Origin: Paenibacillus tritici
Lineage (GTDB): Bacteria > Bacillota > Bacilli > Paenibacillales > Paenibacillaceae
Assembly: GCF_013204885.1 (NCBI RefSeq)
Contig: NZ_JABMKX010000009.1
Location: 62,001-126,000, forward strand
DNA: 64,000 nt
Direction: 5' to 3'
Each line of letters starts with the position of its first letter. Position 1 is the stretch's first letter. The notes under the pieces are model-generated. The model ran no database searches. It saw only the letters and a list, made by a program, of their open reading frames with translations, and was not told where the DNA came from. Positions 1 to 8,967 of this stretch are shown here, one piece after another. The position numbers and the translations under genes were made by a program.

Positions 1-3000
1 GGGTCAGCAGCCGGCGGTTAATGTTCCGCAGGCCGATTCCGGTGCCTTCTCCGTGCGGGGAACGGTAGTCCTCGTTCATCCAGGAAGAGAGCTGTTCATC
101 GCTCATGCCCTTCCCGTTGTCCGAGACGGTAATGAGGATATGGTCGCCTTCCTGCCGGGTGGAGAGGATAACGGTTCCCCCGTCGATCTTCTCCATCAGT
201 CCGTGACGGACGGCATTCTCCACGATCGGCTGTACAATCAGTGGCGGCAGCGAGAATTCACTGACTCCGATATTATACTGGGCATTCAGGCGTTTGCCGA
301 ACCTTGCCTGCTCCAGTGACAGGTACGCCTCGATCAGCTCCAGCTCCTTCTCGAACGGGATCGCTGTCTCCTGGTTGCTGAAGTCGAAGCTGCCGCGCAG
401 GAAATGGCTTAGATCATACAGCAGCTGCTGTGTCTTCTCGGTGTCGCGTGTACTCATCCAGATAATCGTATTAATAGCGTTGTAGAGAAAATGCGGTTTG
501 ATCTGCGCCCGCAGCATGGCGATCTCTGAGCTTAGCCGATCAGAGACAGACCGTCTAAGCTGCACGAGCGTGTTGACGCGCCCCTTGAGATCGCTCCAGG
601 CGTAGGGCTTATGAATAAAGTCGTTGGCTCCGGCCCGGAACGCCGCCTCATTGAAGTGAAGCTGCTGCCCGGCGGTAGCCATCAGGATCGGCAGATCCAG
701 CGGAGTATAAGTCTGACGGATGATGCTGCACAGGGCCAGACCTGACATCTCCGGCATCATGACGTCGATAATGCAGAGATCGAAATTGCGGTCCACGGCA
801 AGCAGCGCCAGTGCCTCCTTGCCGCTGCTGCGGCTGGAGATATTATAGTGCTCCAGGGACAATAGATTGGTCAGCGCCTTCAGGTTGGCATAGTCGTCAT
901 CGACGATCAGAATGCGCGGAGCATAAGAGCCCTCCTGCCCTCCGGACTGCGGCGGATGAACCGAGCGGTATTTCCAGGGGTCGTCCTGCATGTCCGGCCC
1001 GGCATACTCCGGTCTGGATACAATCAGCTCCTCCGATGCTGCAGCAATGGCGGATTCCGCCTGTGTGCCGGGAAGTGTGAAGGTGAAGGTGCTGCCATGG
1101 CCCAGTCTGGAAGACACGGAGATCGTGCCCCCATGCAGCTCTATGAGCTTGCGGCTGATCGCCAGACTGAGTCCCAGGCCTCCGGTCTCCAGTGAATCTG
1201 CCTCGCTGATCTGCTCGTAATCACGGAAAATCTCCTCCAGCTGATCCTCCGGGATGCCCCTTCCGGTATCTCTAACCGCTACGGAGACGGAATTCTCCTG
1301 CCAGGCAGCCTCAATGACCACGCTGCCGCGGTCCGTGAATTTTAGCGCATTATCCAGCAGGGTGTAGAGGATCTGCATCAGCCGCTGCTCATCTGCCTGG
1401 ACCAGGAAGTGACCGGGCGGGAGGTGGTTCTTGATCCGGATCTCACCCTTCTTGTTCAAGAACTGGAAGACCTCAATGACAATGGCCGCAATTCCCTGGA
1501 TATCGACCGTCCTCCATTGCAGCGTGATGCGTTGCCGCTTGATCTGCTCATAATCGAGAATATCCCTGACCAGGAAGGCCAGCCGCCTTCCGGTGCCGAG
1601 AATCAGCCGCATGTCTTCCCGCTGGGAAGGGCTGAGCTGCCCTCCGGCTCCTTCATGCATGGACAACGCAATATTAATGATGGCATTCAGCGGGGTGCGC
1701 AGCTGGGTGGAGGTCTTCAGCAGAAATTCGTCCTTGTCCCGGTCCTTGCGCTCAAGCTGGAGGGACAGCTGCTTAATGGTCTGATACGCATGGGTATGGC
1801 GCGCAGACAAGAATAGTCCTTCAGCCAGTATGAAGACCGGACCGGCCACCGGGGGAACTGCATAGAGTTCCGTGCCGAAGAACAGATTACTGACTAAGGA
1901 GAGGGTGAACATCACGGCTGCAATGACGCCGATCAGCAGATAATAGGAACCCGTCTCCCGCAGCCAGGCTGCCTTTGCCATCACATAGAACGTGTAGCAG
2001 ACAGTGATGAAGCTGAACGTCAGCAGCAGTCCTGTAATCCGGGAATATACCGGTAACGGGGTCACAAGGACGACGGCGCAGAAGCTCAAGGCATACACGA
2101 AGCAGATCCGCTTGAAGAGCCGGGAATAGAGTGCGGGAAACAAAGAATAGGTATAGCTGGACACACAATAGAACCCGACTACGCCGGACACCGCCTGCAG
2201 CTTGCTGAATCCTTCATAGGACAGGGACGGAAGGTATTCGAAGAGCAGCTTCTCGCTGTGTGTCAGCATATAAAGGGCGATCATGAAGCAGTAGACGGCC
2301 AGCTGAAGCGAGGACTTGTCCTCCTTGCGCTGGAAGCCCTGACCGAAGAAGTACAGGCCGATAAAAGCAAAGCCTGCTACCAGCAAGGTATCGTAGGTCC
2401 GGTTCCGCTGGTCGATGGAGTCTATGGCTGCGGGCGTGCCGATCCTTATGGATTCGGCAATGCCTCCGCTTGAATAAGTGAAATTAGAGGTATGTATCAG
2501 AATCTCGGTCAGGTTGTCCCTACCGCTGAAGCTCAGAGAGTAAGGGTGGTTGCGGGGCTTGGCGGTCTCCGGGCGTTCCCCCGGCACGCCGCTTCCGCCC
2601 AGCAGCTCGCCATTCACATAGACCTGGCTGGCATTGCGGATATTGTTCACCTTGAGGGCGAAGGCAGGGACCTCCGGCGGCAGCTGGACCAGCAGGCGGT
2701 AGGTCGCATATCCGTAGCGGGAGAAGCCGGTAGCCTCCGTGTCCGTGCTCCAGGCGCCCGGTACAGGCATGTAGGCCGGAGCCTCTGCGGTTCTCGGCAG
2801 GGTATCCTGCGGGTCCAGCAGCTCCTGCCAATAGAATTCCCATTCCCCTCCCAGCGGGTAGACGGCAGAATCATCGAAGGTGCAGGAGGTCAGATCTGCC
2901 CATCCTGACCGCGGGCTGTAGCAGGCAGACGAGGAGCCGCCGCCCAGCAAAGGGACCAGCGCAGCTGCGGTAAGCAGGCCGATACATAGCAGGGCCAGCA

Positions 3001-3037
3001 CTCTTTTGGCCAGCAGACTATAATCAAAGGTTCTCAT
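1..3037 (-). CDS. Hybrid sensor histidine kinase, 7TMR-DISM type, with REC and LytS-like kinase module (3' end outside window)
   Basis: About 1012 residues are visible and the gene runs off the left edge. Order: an N-terminal membrane anchor (residues 8-30); an extracellular beta-sandwich of the 7TMR-DISM sensor kind (about 50-205, with GGEWEFYW); about seven membrane segments (210-410); a HisKA-like region (about 435-500); a HATPase with N-box LLDNALKFT, G1 DTGRGIP and GLGLSLAISRKL; a receiver domain with phospho-Asp in IIDVMMPEMSG (about 757); and a LytS-type kinase with PHFLYN (about 846) and a second HATPase (IVENAVRHG). In the first H-box the expected His-Glu is replaced: TSTQLRTPLNAI. 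The C-terminal LytS His is intact. Start is ATG at 3037 with GGAG 13 bases upstream, a long spacing. The ligand and target genes are not evident. Confidence 0.9.
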   Translation of the reverse strand, partial: MRTFDYSLLAKRVLALLCIGLLTAAALVPLLGGGSSSACYSPRSGWADLTSCTFDDSAVYPLGGEWEFYWQELLDPQDTLPRTAEAPAYMPVPGAWSTDTEATGFSRYGYATYRLLVQLPPEVPAFALKVNNIRNASQVYVNGELLGGSGVPGERPETAKPRNHPYSLSFSGRDNLTEILIHTSNFTYSSGGIAESIRIGTPAAIDSIDQRNRTYDTLLVAGFAFIGLYFFGQGFQRKEDKSSLQLAVYCFMIALYMLTHSEKLLFEYLPSLSYEGFSKLQAVSGVVGFYCVSSYTYSLFPALYSRLFKRICFVYALSFCAVVLVTPLPVYSRITGLLLTFSFITVCYTFYVMAKAAWLRETGSYYLLIGVIAAVMFTLSLVSNLFFGTELYAVPPVAGPVFILAEGLFLSARHTHAYQTIKQLSLQLERKDRDKDEFLLKTSTQLRTPLNAIINIALSMHEGAGGQLSPSQREDMRLILGTGRRLAFLVRDILDYEQIKRQRITLQWRTVDIQGIAAIVIEVFQFLNKKGEIRIKNHLPPGHFLVQADEQRLMQILYTLLDNALKFTDRGSVVIEAAWQENSVSVAVRDTGRGIPEDQLEEIFRDYEQISEADSLETGGLGLSLAISRKLIELHGGTISVSSRLGHGSTFTFTLPGTQAESAIAAASEELIVSRPEYAGPDMQDDPWKYRSVHPPQSGGQEGSYAPRILIVDDDYANLKALTNLLSLEHYNISSRSSGKEALALLAVDRNFDLCIIDVMMPEMSGLALCSIIRQTYTPLDLPILMATAGQQLHFNEAAFRAGANDFIHKPYAWSDLKGRVNTLVQLRRSVSDRLSSEIAMLRAQIKPHFLYNAINTIIWMSTRDTEKTQQLLYDLSHFLRGSFDFSNQETAIPFEKELELIEAYLSLEQARFGKRLNAQYNIGVSEFSLPPLIVQPIVENAVRHGLMEKIDGGTVILSTRQEGDHILITVSDNGKGMSDEQLSSWMNEDYRSPHGEGTGIGLRNINRRLLT

Positions 3038-3084
3038 AATTTCATCATATCTCCGGCAGCTCGCGATTGTCCAGCCCGATCATG

Positions 3085-3151
3085 ACTTATCCTTCGAATT
3101 CCCGCTGAAATGGTATCGTCCATAAAATAGACAGCAAAGCCGCTTCCGCTT
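3085..3151. repeat. Dispersed palindromic element, copy 1
   Basis: It reads ACTTATCCTTC, then CGCTGAAA, a centre resembling CGTCC-ATAAAA-GAC, then AAAGCCGCTTCCGCTT. It shares this layout with copies at 38585, 42325 and 63430. It lies between the divergent hybrid kinase and the TVP38-like gene, so it is not obviously a terminator. This is the most degenerate copy. Confidence 0.6.
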
Positions 3152-3217
3152 GGCATCAGAGAAACAGAAAGTATTGTATAATTGAAGCTCACTAGAGTAC
3201 TGAGGAGCGCTGAAGAA

Positions 3218-3856
3218 ATGTTCTATATAGATATTATGTCATGGCTGACCGAGGAGCGGCTGCGGATGCTGCTCGAGCAGTACCGCTCGCTCGGGCCGCT
3301 GCCCGGTGTGGGGCTTACCTTCATGAAATCGTTCGTGCCCCCGCTGCCGACCATAGCGATTGTGGGGCTTAACGGGGCGGTATACGGATTATGGCTGGGG
3401 TTCCTGTATTCATGGATCGGTCTGGTCGCAGGCTGTACGGCCACCTTCCTGATTATCCGCAAAATCGCCGGGCACCGTTACCTGGCCAAGTGGGCCGCGC
3501 GGCCGAAGGTAGCCAAAGCCATGACCTGGGTCCGCCAGAGCGGGTTCAGTTATGTGTTTCTGCTCAGCCTGTTTCCCGTAGGACCGTTCGTCGTGATTAA
3601 TATGGCTGCGGGTCTGGCCGGGATGAGACTGCGCTCTTACCTGATTGCGTTATGTGCTGGCAAAGCTATTATGGTATTCGCGGTATCTTACATCGGCAAT
3701 GATGTCCAGCGGTTCATCCGTGATCCGGGCCAGATTATCTATGTGCTGCTGTTTATCGGAGGTTCACTCTGGGGGGTTAAGGCGATTGAGGCCAGATTCG
3801 CCCGGCTGGCGCGGGAACGGGAGCACCATGGCACACCGCCGCTACAGAACAAATAA
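3218..3856 (+). CDS. TVP38/TMEM64-family (VTT domain) membrane protein
   Basis: A 212-residue polytopic protein with the VTT/SNARE-associated layout: a re-entrant stretch rich in Pro and Gly (FVPPLPTIAIVGLNG), a long hydrophobic helix, then the second conserved block FLLSLFPVGPFVVINMAAGL followed by two more membrane segments and a basic tail. The family is linked to lipid scrambling and membrane homeostasis; no specific substrate can be read here. ATG at 3218 is preceded by GAGGAG at 3202-3207 with good spacing, so it is preferred over an in-frame TTG at 3182 without a ribosome-binding site. Its last 15 bases overlap the end of the convergent aminotransferase gene. Confidence 0.8.
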   Translation: MFYIDIMSWLTEERLRMLLEQYRSLGPLPGVGLTFMKSFVPPLPTIAIVGLNGAVYGLWLGFLYSWIGLVAGCTATFLIIRKIAGHRYLAKWAARPKVAKAMTWVRQSGFSYVFLLSLFPVGPFVVINMAAGLAGMRLRSYLIALCAGKAIMVFAVSYIGNDVQRFIRDPGQIIYVLLFIGGSLWGVKAIEARFARLAREREHHGTPPLQNK

Positions 3857-5353
3857 ATCACGGATATCCTCCTCTGTAGCGCCCCTGTCCCCGGTATGAA
3901 GCCAGCTGTTGGTGACGGCATTGTAGCGGTAGTCCTTGCCCCATTCTTCAATATGGCTGACGATGGACCGTACGGCGAGAATCATATGCTCCACCTCGCG
4001 CTCCGTCATGATCGGGTGCAGGGACAGGCGGACCCAGCCCGGCTTCAGCGACTGGTCCCCGGCATGAATCGCCTGGATGAACGCCTCTGATTGTGCCGGG
4101 TCCAGTCCGAGAAGCTGATGGCCGTACGGGCCGGCACAGGAGCAGCCGCCGCGCGCCTGGATGCCGAAGCGGTCATTCAGCAGCCGTACAGCAAGGTTGT
4201 AATGGATCTCCTTCAACGTGAAGGAGATAATTCCATGGCGGTCACGATGCGCGCCCTCCAGTACAGAGCAGCCTGGAATCTGCTCCAGTCCAGAGAGCAT
4301 CCTGCGGCATAGCTCCTGCTCCCGGACGATCATATATTGTCCGGGGCCGTTCATCTGCTCCTTCAGCCTGATGCAGAGCGCTGTACGGATGGCCTGGAGG
4401 AATCCGGGGGTGCCCCCGTCCTCGCGGACCTCTATATCATCAATGTACCGGCGCCCGCCCCAGCGGTTCACCCACACGACGGTGCCTCCGCCGGGCTCAT
4501 CCGGCAGCCGGCCGGTGCTAAGCGCGGTATCGAACAGCAGCACTCCGCCGGTTCCGGGACCGCCGAGGAATTTGTGCGGGGAGAAGAAGATGGCGTCCAG
4601 CTTCTCCTGCGGGGAGGCCGGATGCATATTGATCTCCTCATAAGGGGCACTGGCGGCAAAATCCACAAAGCAAACCCCGCCATGCCGGTGCATGAGCGCA
4701 GCAAGCTGATGATACGGCGTTTTGATGCCGGTGACATTGGAGCAGGCGGTGAAGGAACCGATCTTGAAGCGGCGGTTCCGGTAGTTCTGCAGCAGCTCCT
4801 CCAGCCGCGTAAGATCTACCTGCCCGCCCGGCCCGGAGGGAACGGTAACTACATCGCCGAAGCCCTCCTGCCAGGGCAACAGATTGGAATGATGCTCCAT
4901 ATGACTCACGAAGATGACCGGGCGTTCCTCCGGCAGGCTGAGGTATTCCTGCTTCAGCCATTCCGGCAGCTTCAGGCCCATGATCCGCAGCAGCTTGTTC
5001 ACCGCTCCGGTGGTGCCGTTGCCGCAGAAGAGCAGGGCATCGGCGGGAGCGGCATTCACATGCTCCCTGATCATCCTCCGCGCTTCATGATAAGAGCGGG
5101 TGATCGTCAGCCCTGTGGTGTTGGAATCGGTATGCGGATTGCTGACATAGGGGCCGAAGGTCTCCTGTATCTTGCGCTCAATCGGCTCATACAGGCGTCC
5201 GCTGGCTGTCCAGTCGGCATACAGCAGCGGCTGCCGTCCGTAAGGGGTGGAGATCAGATGGCGGCTGCCGACCGTATGCTCACGGAAGGCCGCGAAATGC
5301 TCTTGCAGTGAAGACGGCGCCTCTGCCGCAGCGGCGCGGTGGATACTCAGCAC
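3842..5353 (-). CDS. Class V aminotransferase / cysteine desulfurase-like PLP enzyme
   Basis: About 503 residues, longer than SufS or IscS (about 400). PLP-enzyme features: the Schiff-base lysine in SPHKFLGGPGTGG (about residue 258), HMEHHSNLLPW, and the C-terminal cysteine block GGCSCAGPYG (about 404), which resembles the active-site Cys loop of cysteine desulfurases. Start: GTG at 5353 has GGAGGG seven bases upstream; a TTG at 5431 extends the frame but has no ribosome-binding site. The DsrE-like gene is just upstream on the same strand, so the two probably form a sulfur-handling unit. Desulfurase activity is inferred; another beta-elimination or transamination reaction is possible. The stop lies inside the convergent TVP38-like gene. 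Confidence 0.8.
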   Translation of the reverse strand: MLSIHRAAAAEAPSSLQEHFAAFREHTVGSRHLISTPYGRQPLLYADWTASGRLYEPIERKIQETFGPYVSNPHTDSNTTGLTITRSYHEARRMIREHVNAAPADALLFCGNGTTGAVNKLLRIMGLKLPEWLKQEYLSLPEERPVIFVSHMEHHSNLLPWQEGFGDVVTVPSGPGGQVDLTRLEELLQNYRNRRFKIGSFTACSNVTGIKTPYHQLAALMHRHGGVCFVDFAASAPYEEINMHPASPQEKLDAIFFSPHKFLGGPGTGGVLLFDTALSTGRLPDEPGGGTVVWVNRWGGRRYIDDIEVREDGGTPGFLQAIRTALCIRLKEQMNGPGQYMIVREQELCRRMLSGLEQIPGCSVLEGAHRDRHGIISFTLKEIHYNLAVRLLNDRFGIQARGGCSCAGPYGHQLLGLDPAQSEAFIQAIHAGDQSLKPGWVRLSLHPIMTEREVEHMILAVRSIVSHIEEWGKDYRYNAVTNSWLHTGDRGATEEDIRDLFVL

Positions 5354-5519
5354 GGACAATCCCTCCAGGCAATGAATACTATAGACCGTCGATACGGATT
5401 CTGAAGAGGGCGGTGCACAGCATCGTTTCAACCGAAGCTTATGTAGCCTTACAGGGATATCCGTCTCTGTCTGCCCCAGTATATGCCCGGCGGCGGAATT
5501 AGGTTAAAGCCCATAGCAT

Positions 5520-5996
5520 TCAGATGAATAGCTGAATATCGCTCTCCAGCGCATCCTTCAGATACGCGGCGGCATCAATAATCTCCACCTCGGGCAGCAG
5601 CTCCTCCGGCTTGAAGCCCATGATCTCCACAGAGAGCTTGCAGGCATAGAACTTGATGTTCTTTTTGCGCGCCCCCTTCAGGAAATGAATCAGCTTCGGC
5701 GCCCCCTGGTCCTCGATCATCTCCTCCAGCATCAGCTTGCCAAGCCCGCTGAAATTCATCCGCGAGAGCGGCAGCTGCTCCGGCCCTTTGGGCGTAATCA
5801 CATCCATCAGCTTCTCGTAGATGCTCTTATCCGCAAGGGTCATGGTCTCCGGGTCCCGGACGAGAAACAGCCCCCAGAACGAGAAGAACATCGTAACCTC
5901 CACCTCAATATCCCTTGCCGCATTTGCCAGAATCAGCCCGGCCATAGCCTTGTCATATTCTCCGCTGAACATCAGCAGATTCAGTTTTTTGCCCAT
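5520..5996 (-). CDS. DsrE/DsrF/DrsH-like family protein
   Basis: A 158-residue soluble protein of the DsrE/F-like fold, which in other bacteria carries sulfur as a protein persulfide or acts with rhodaneses. Visible features are the N-terminal beta strand and turn LNLLMFSGEYDKAMAGLILAN, the mid-domain TMFFSFWGLFLVR (typical of this DrsH-like subgroup), and a single candidate active-site cysteine in KFYACKLSVEIMGF near residue 122. GGAGG lies eight bases before the ATG. It sits 166 bp upstream of, and in the same direction as, a cysteine-desulfurase-like gene, consistent with a sulfur donor-acceptor pair, although cotranscription is inferred. Confidence 0.8.
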   Translation of the reverse strand: MGKKLNLLMFSGEYDKAMAGLILANAARDIEVEVTMFFSFWGLFLVRDPETMTLADKSIYEKLMDVITPKGPEQLPLSRMNFSGLGKLMLEEMIEDQGAPKLIHFLKGARKKNIKFYACKLSVEIMGFKPEELLPEVEIIDAAAYLKDALESDIQLFI

Positions 5997-6081
5997 TCGT
6001 TAGACCTCCATTGGTATCCATAGAATGTCATTAGTATGGTTATGGAGAGGCAAAGTATGCCTGCTGCCCGGCCGGAAGACA

Positions 6082-6113
6082 CAGAAAAATAAAAGGCCCC
6101 CTGGCGGGAGCCT
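6082..6113 (-). terminator. Intrinsic terminator
   Basis: Read on the minus strand: AGGCTCCC, loop GCCA, GGGGGCCT, then TTTATTTTT. The 8-bp stem has one G-T pair. It lies just past the small membrane protein gene ending at 6172. Confidence 0.85.
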
Positions 6114-6171
6114 GAGACATTAATATCAGACAGCATCAAGCAGATTCATGGCTGCAAGTGTACCGTGTCCG

Positions 6172-6483
6172 TCAGTTACCCTCCCGCTGCTCGGCATCAG
6201 CCTGGCGTGCGATATCGTAGCGGCGGGCGGACAGCCAGATGCTGCCGGTGAACAGGACAATCAGGCCTAAGATGATTCCGAAACGCCAGTCTCCGGCCTT
6301 GAAGTTAAGCTGGAGGACCGTAAGCACCAGGGCCACCTGGGTCCAGACGAGGGTCCGCTTGCGGAAGGCGGTAATATCTCCGGCCATCTTCGGCATGCCG
6401 CGGATAATGCGGTAGGCCAGGATGGCTAGAATCAGCGCAAACAGGGCGGTTCCGGCAATTTCACCGGTAGTTAATCTATTCAT
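6172..6483 (-). CDS. Small membrane protein of unknown function
   Basis: A 103-residue protein with three predicted membrane helices (about residues 8-28, 46-62 and 68-86) separated by a basic loop (RGMPKMAGDITAFRKR) and ending in a charged tail. I do not recognise the family. AGGA lies about 12 bases before the ATG. It appears monocistronic: it has its own terminator about 60 bp downstream and an 80-bp gap to the GGDEF-EAL gene upstream. Confidence 0.65.
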   Translation of the reverse strand: MNRLTTGEIAGTALFALILAILAYRIIRGMPKMAGDITAFRKRTLVWTQVALVLTVLQLNFKAGDWRFGIILGLIVLFTGSIWLSARRYDIARQADAEQREGN

Positions 6484-6566
6484 GGGTCTCTATTTCCTTT
6501 CGGTTAACATCAGAATATACCTATTATAGCGGTCCCCATTTCCGCTTGCAAAGCAGATTTCGATGT

Positions 6567-8711
6567 TCAGGAAGCCAATCTCCAGATTTCGTCCGCAGGC
6601 AGCGGAGGGAAGAACAGGAAGCCTTGAATATGCGGACAATTATGCTTCACCAGGAAGGCAAGCTGCTCCTGCGTCTCGACCCCTTCAGCAATCAGGTCAT
6701 AGCCGAGCTGGGAGGCGACGAACACGATGGATTTGATAATGGTCTCATCAATGGAGCTGACGCCGATGCCGGTGATGAAGGTACGGTCAATCTTGATTTT
6801 GTTCACGGGAAAATGCTTCAGATAATTCAGCGACGAATATTTCGTGCCGAAATCATCAATGGACACGATGATTCCGTGATCGCGCATCTGCTGCAGCAGC
6901 GGGTAATGTTCCTCCAGCAATGCGGTGCTTTCGGTGATCTCGAATTCGAGCACATCCGTATCCAGCCCGTACTCATCAAGCACGGCGAACAGATTCTCAA
7001 TCAGATTGCGGTTATAGAACCAGCTATTGGAGATATTGATCGAGGTGCGCAGCAGCGGCATACCCAGGCCGCGCCACTCGCAGAGCTGGCGGCACACCTC
7101 GCGCAGCACCCAGTCGGTGAGCTGGATCATCAGTCCGGCTTCTTCAACGGCGGTGATGAAGGTTCCCGGACCGATCAGCCCCTTCTCGGGGTGATTCCAG
7201 CGGACCAGTGCCTCTAGGCCAATCATTTTACCTGTAACGGCATTGATCTGGGGCTGATAATGCAGCACGAATTCCTCCCGCTCCAGGGCGGAATGCAGAT
7301 ATTTGGCGATCATCGTCTTCTGATCCAGCTTCTCGCGCAGCTCCCAGTCGAAGATGAAGTAATTGGCGTCTTCCTGCGACTTGGCCTGATACATCGACAT
7401 ATCGGCGAATTTCAGCAGATCCTCCGTATTCTGCGAATGCTCGGGGTACAGGGAGATTCCGATACTGGTGGACAAGCTGAGATGCGCCCCGGCGATCAGC
7501 AGGGTCTCGGAGATCAGCGTGCTGATCTGCTGGGCAACCACAGGGATGTGCCCGCGCGGCAGATCGGGGAAGATCATCACGAATTCATCTCCGCCAGTGC
7601 GTGCGAACAGCTTGAAGGGCAGACTTCCGTATTTCAGACGGCCCGCCAGGGTCTTGATCACCTGGTCACCCGTAGAGTGGCCGAGCGTATCATTGATCTC
7701 CTTGAACCGGTTCAGGTCGAAGAAGAATAAGGCATAGGTCTGCGTCGGCTCCGAGCTTTGCAGCAGACGCTCGAATTCATCCATGAAGAAGCGGCGGTTG
7801 GGGATCTCCGTCAGACTGTCGTAATGCGCAAGCTTTTCATATAGACGCTTGGAAATCCGCAGGTCACGGGTCCTGATGCTGACTACCCGCTCCAGCTCAC
7901 GGTTGAAGCGGCTCTGGTACCAGAAAATATACAGAATGAAGGCAATCACAAGCAGGAAGGCGATATCAATCCACAGCACGCTGCGCAGCACCTGCCACTT
8001 CTTGTAGGAGGGCAGGGACATGCCCATCAGCCAGTGCTGATTGTAGACGTTAACGGGAATGGTGAGCTGCGGGTCCTGCGTATGGGCTTCATTGCCGAAC
8101 AGGAAGGTATGATCCTTGGCGCTGACATAGATATGGCTGTCCTTAAAAGCAAGCTGGTTGACGATATTATCAATCTTCACGGTGACGGAGACAATACCGT
8201 CCAGGGAGCTGCCCGTATAGAGGGCTTGCCGGATGACCATCCCATAGCCGCCTTGGGCCAGCGTACGCGGACCGTCTACTGTGATACCGCGGGAACGTAA
8301 TGTTTCTTGGATCATGCCTGGAGAGGACAGAGCGGAATCCAGCAGCAGGCTTTTGCCTATCAGTGCCGAATTGCCTTCAAGCGGATAGAGGTAGCGGATC
8401 AGACCGTCGGGAGCGATCATAATGTTCGTGACATTGCTTGCGTTGTTGGTGTGCGCCGTGATCAGGTAGTCCTGGATCAGTGCGGGATCGGCATCGAACC
8501 CGACCGTTTGAATGAAGGAGCTGACGCCTTTGACAATAGCCACTCTCTCTTCGATATTCGAGGTCAGCATGACGGCCTGTGAGGCCAGATCTGCCTTCTC
8601 GGCTCTGTATTCCCGGCCCAGTGATACGGAATAGTAATAGAACAGGGAGAGCTGAAGAATGATGATGAAGCCGATGATGATCGTTAAAGGCTTTTTACTA
8701 AGGAAAGCCAT
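6567..8711 (-). CDS. CHASE-like sensor GGDEF-EAL protein (c-di-GMP turnover)
   Basis: 714 residues: an N-terminal membrane helix (9-30); an extracellular domain (30-240) containing YPLEGNSALIGKSLL, typical of CHASE sensors; a second helix (about 248-272); GGDEF (about 290-450) with the active motif GGDEF at about 373; and EAL (about 465-710) with GLEALVRW, EITEST, the paired Asp in DDFGTKYSS and KIKIDR. Both catalytic signatures are complete, so it could make or degrade cyclic di-GMP, or one domain may regulate the other. Expected location is the cell membrane with catalytic domains inside. It is one of three GGDEF-EAL proteins within 15 kb. Confidence 0.9.
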   Translation of the reverse strand: MAFLSKKPLTIIIGFIIILQLSLFYYYSVSLGREYRAEKADLASQAVMLTSNIEERVAIVKGVSSFIQTVGFDADPALIQDYLITAHTNNASNVTNIMIAPDGLIRYLYPLEGNSALIGKSLLLDSALSSPGMIQETLRSRGITVDGPRTLAQGGYGMVIRQALYTGSSLDGIVSVTVKIDNIVNQLAFKDSHIYVSAKDHTFLFGNEAHTQDPQLTIPVNVYNQHWLMGMSLPSYKKWQVLRSVLWIDIAFLLVIAFILYIFWYQSRFNRELERVVSIRTRDLRISKRLYEKLAHYDSLTEIPNRRFFMDEFERLLQSSEPTQTYALFFFDLNRFKEINDTLGHSTGDQVIKTLAGRLKYGSLPFKLFARTGGDEFVMIFPDLPRGHIPVVAQQISTLISETLLIAGAHLSLSTSIGISLYPEHSQNTEDLLKFADMSMYQAKSQEDANYFIFDWELREKLDQKTMIAKYLHSALEREEFVLHYQPQINAVTGKMIGLEALVRWNHPEKGLIGPGTFITAVEEAGLMIQLTDWVLREVCRQLCEWRGLGMPLLRTSINISNSWFYNRNLIENLFAVLDEYGLDTDVLEFEITESTALLEEHYPLLQQMRDHGIIVSIDDFGTKYSSLNYLKHFPVNKIKIDRTFITGIGVSSIDETIIKSIVFVASQLGYDLIAEGVETQEQLAFLVKHNCPHIQGFLFFPPLPADEIWRLAS

Positions 8712-8875
8712 GAATTGCCTCCGATACGGGAAAAATTAAAGCCGTAAATTTCCAATTTAATAAAAGTGGTTCTTACACCACAGGAAAATGTCGATATATG
8801 TCGCAGATGTTTCTATAGCATGTCATTTTTATCGTGTTTGCGCAAGGGAATTCCTAACAAAAAACGCTGAAATCG

Positions 8876-8923
8876 AAAAACGGATAAATACTGTCTGCAT
8901 GAAGGGCAGTGAGTATTTATCCG
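8876..8923 (-). terminator. Intrinsic terminator
   Basis: A perfect 12-bp stem, CGGATAAATACT paired with AGTATTTATCCG, followed on the minus strand by TTTTT. It lies about 45 bp beyond the stop of the acetate-type transporter gene. Confidence 0.75.
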
Positions 8924-8967
8924 TTGCTCTGAATAGGGTAATATGGCGGCTCCGCAGGAAGCGGAAG

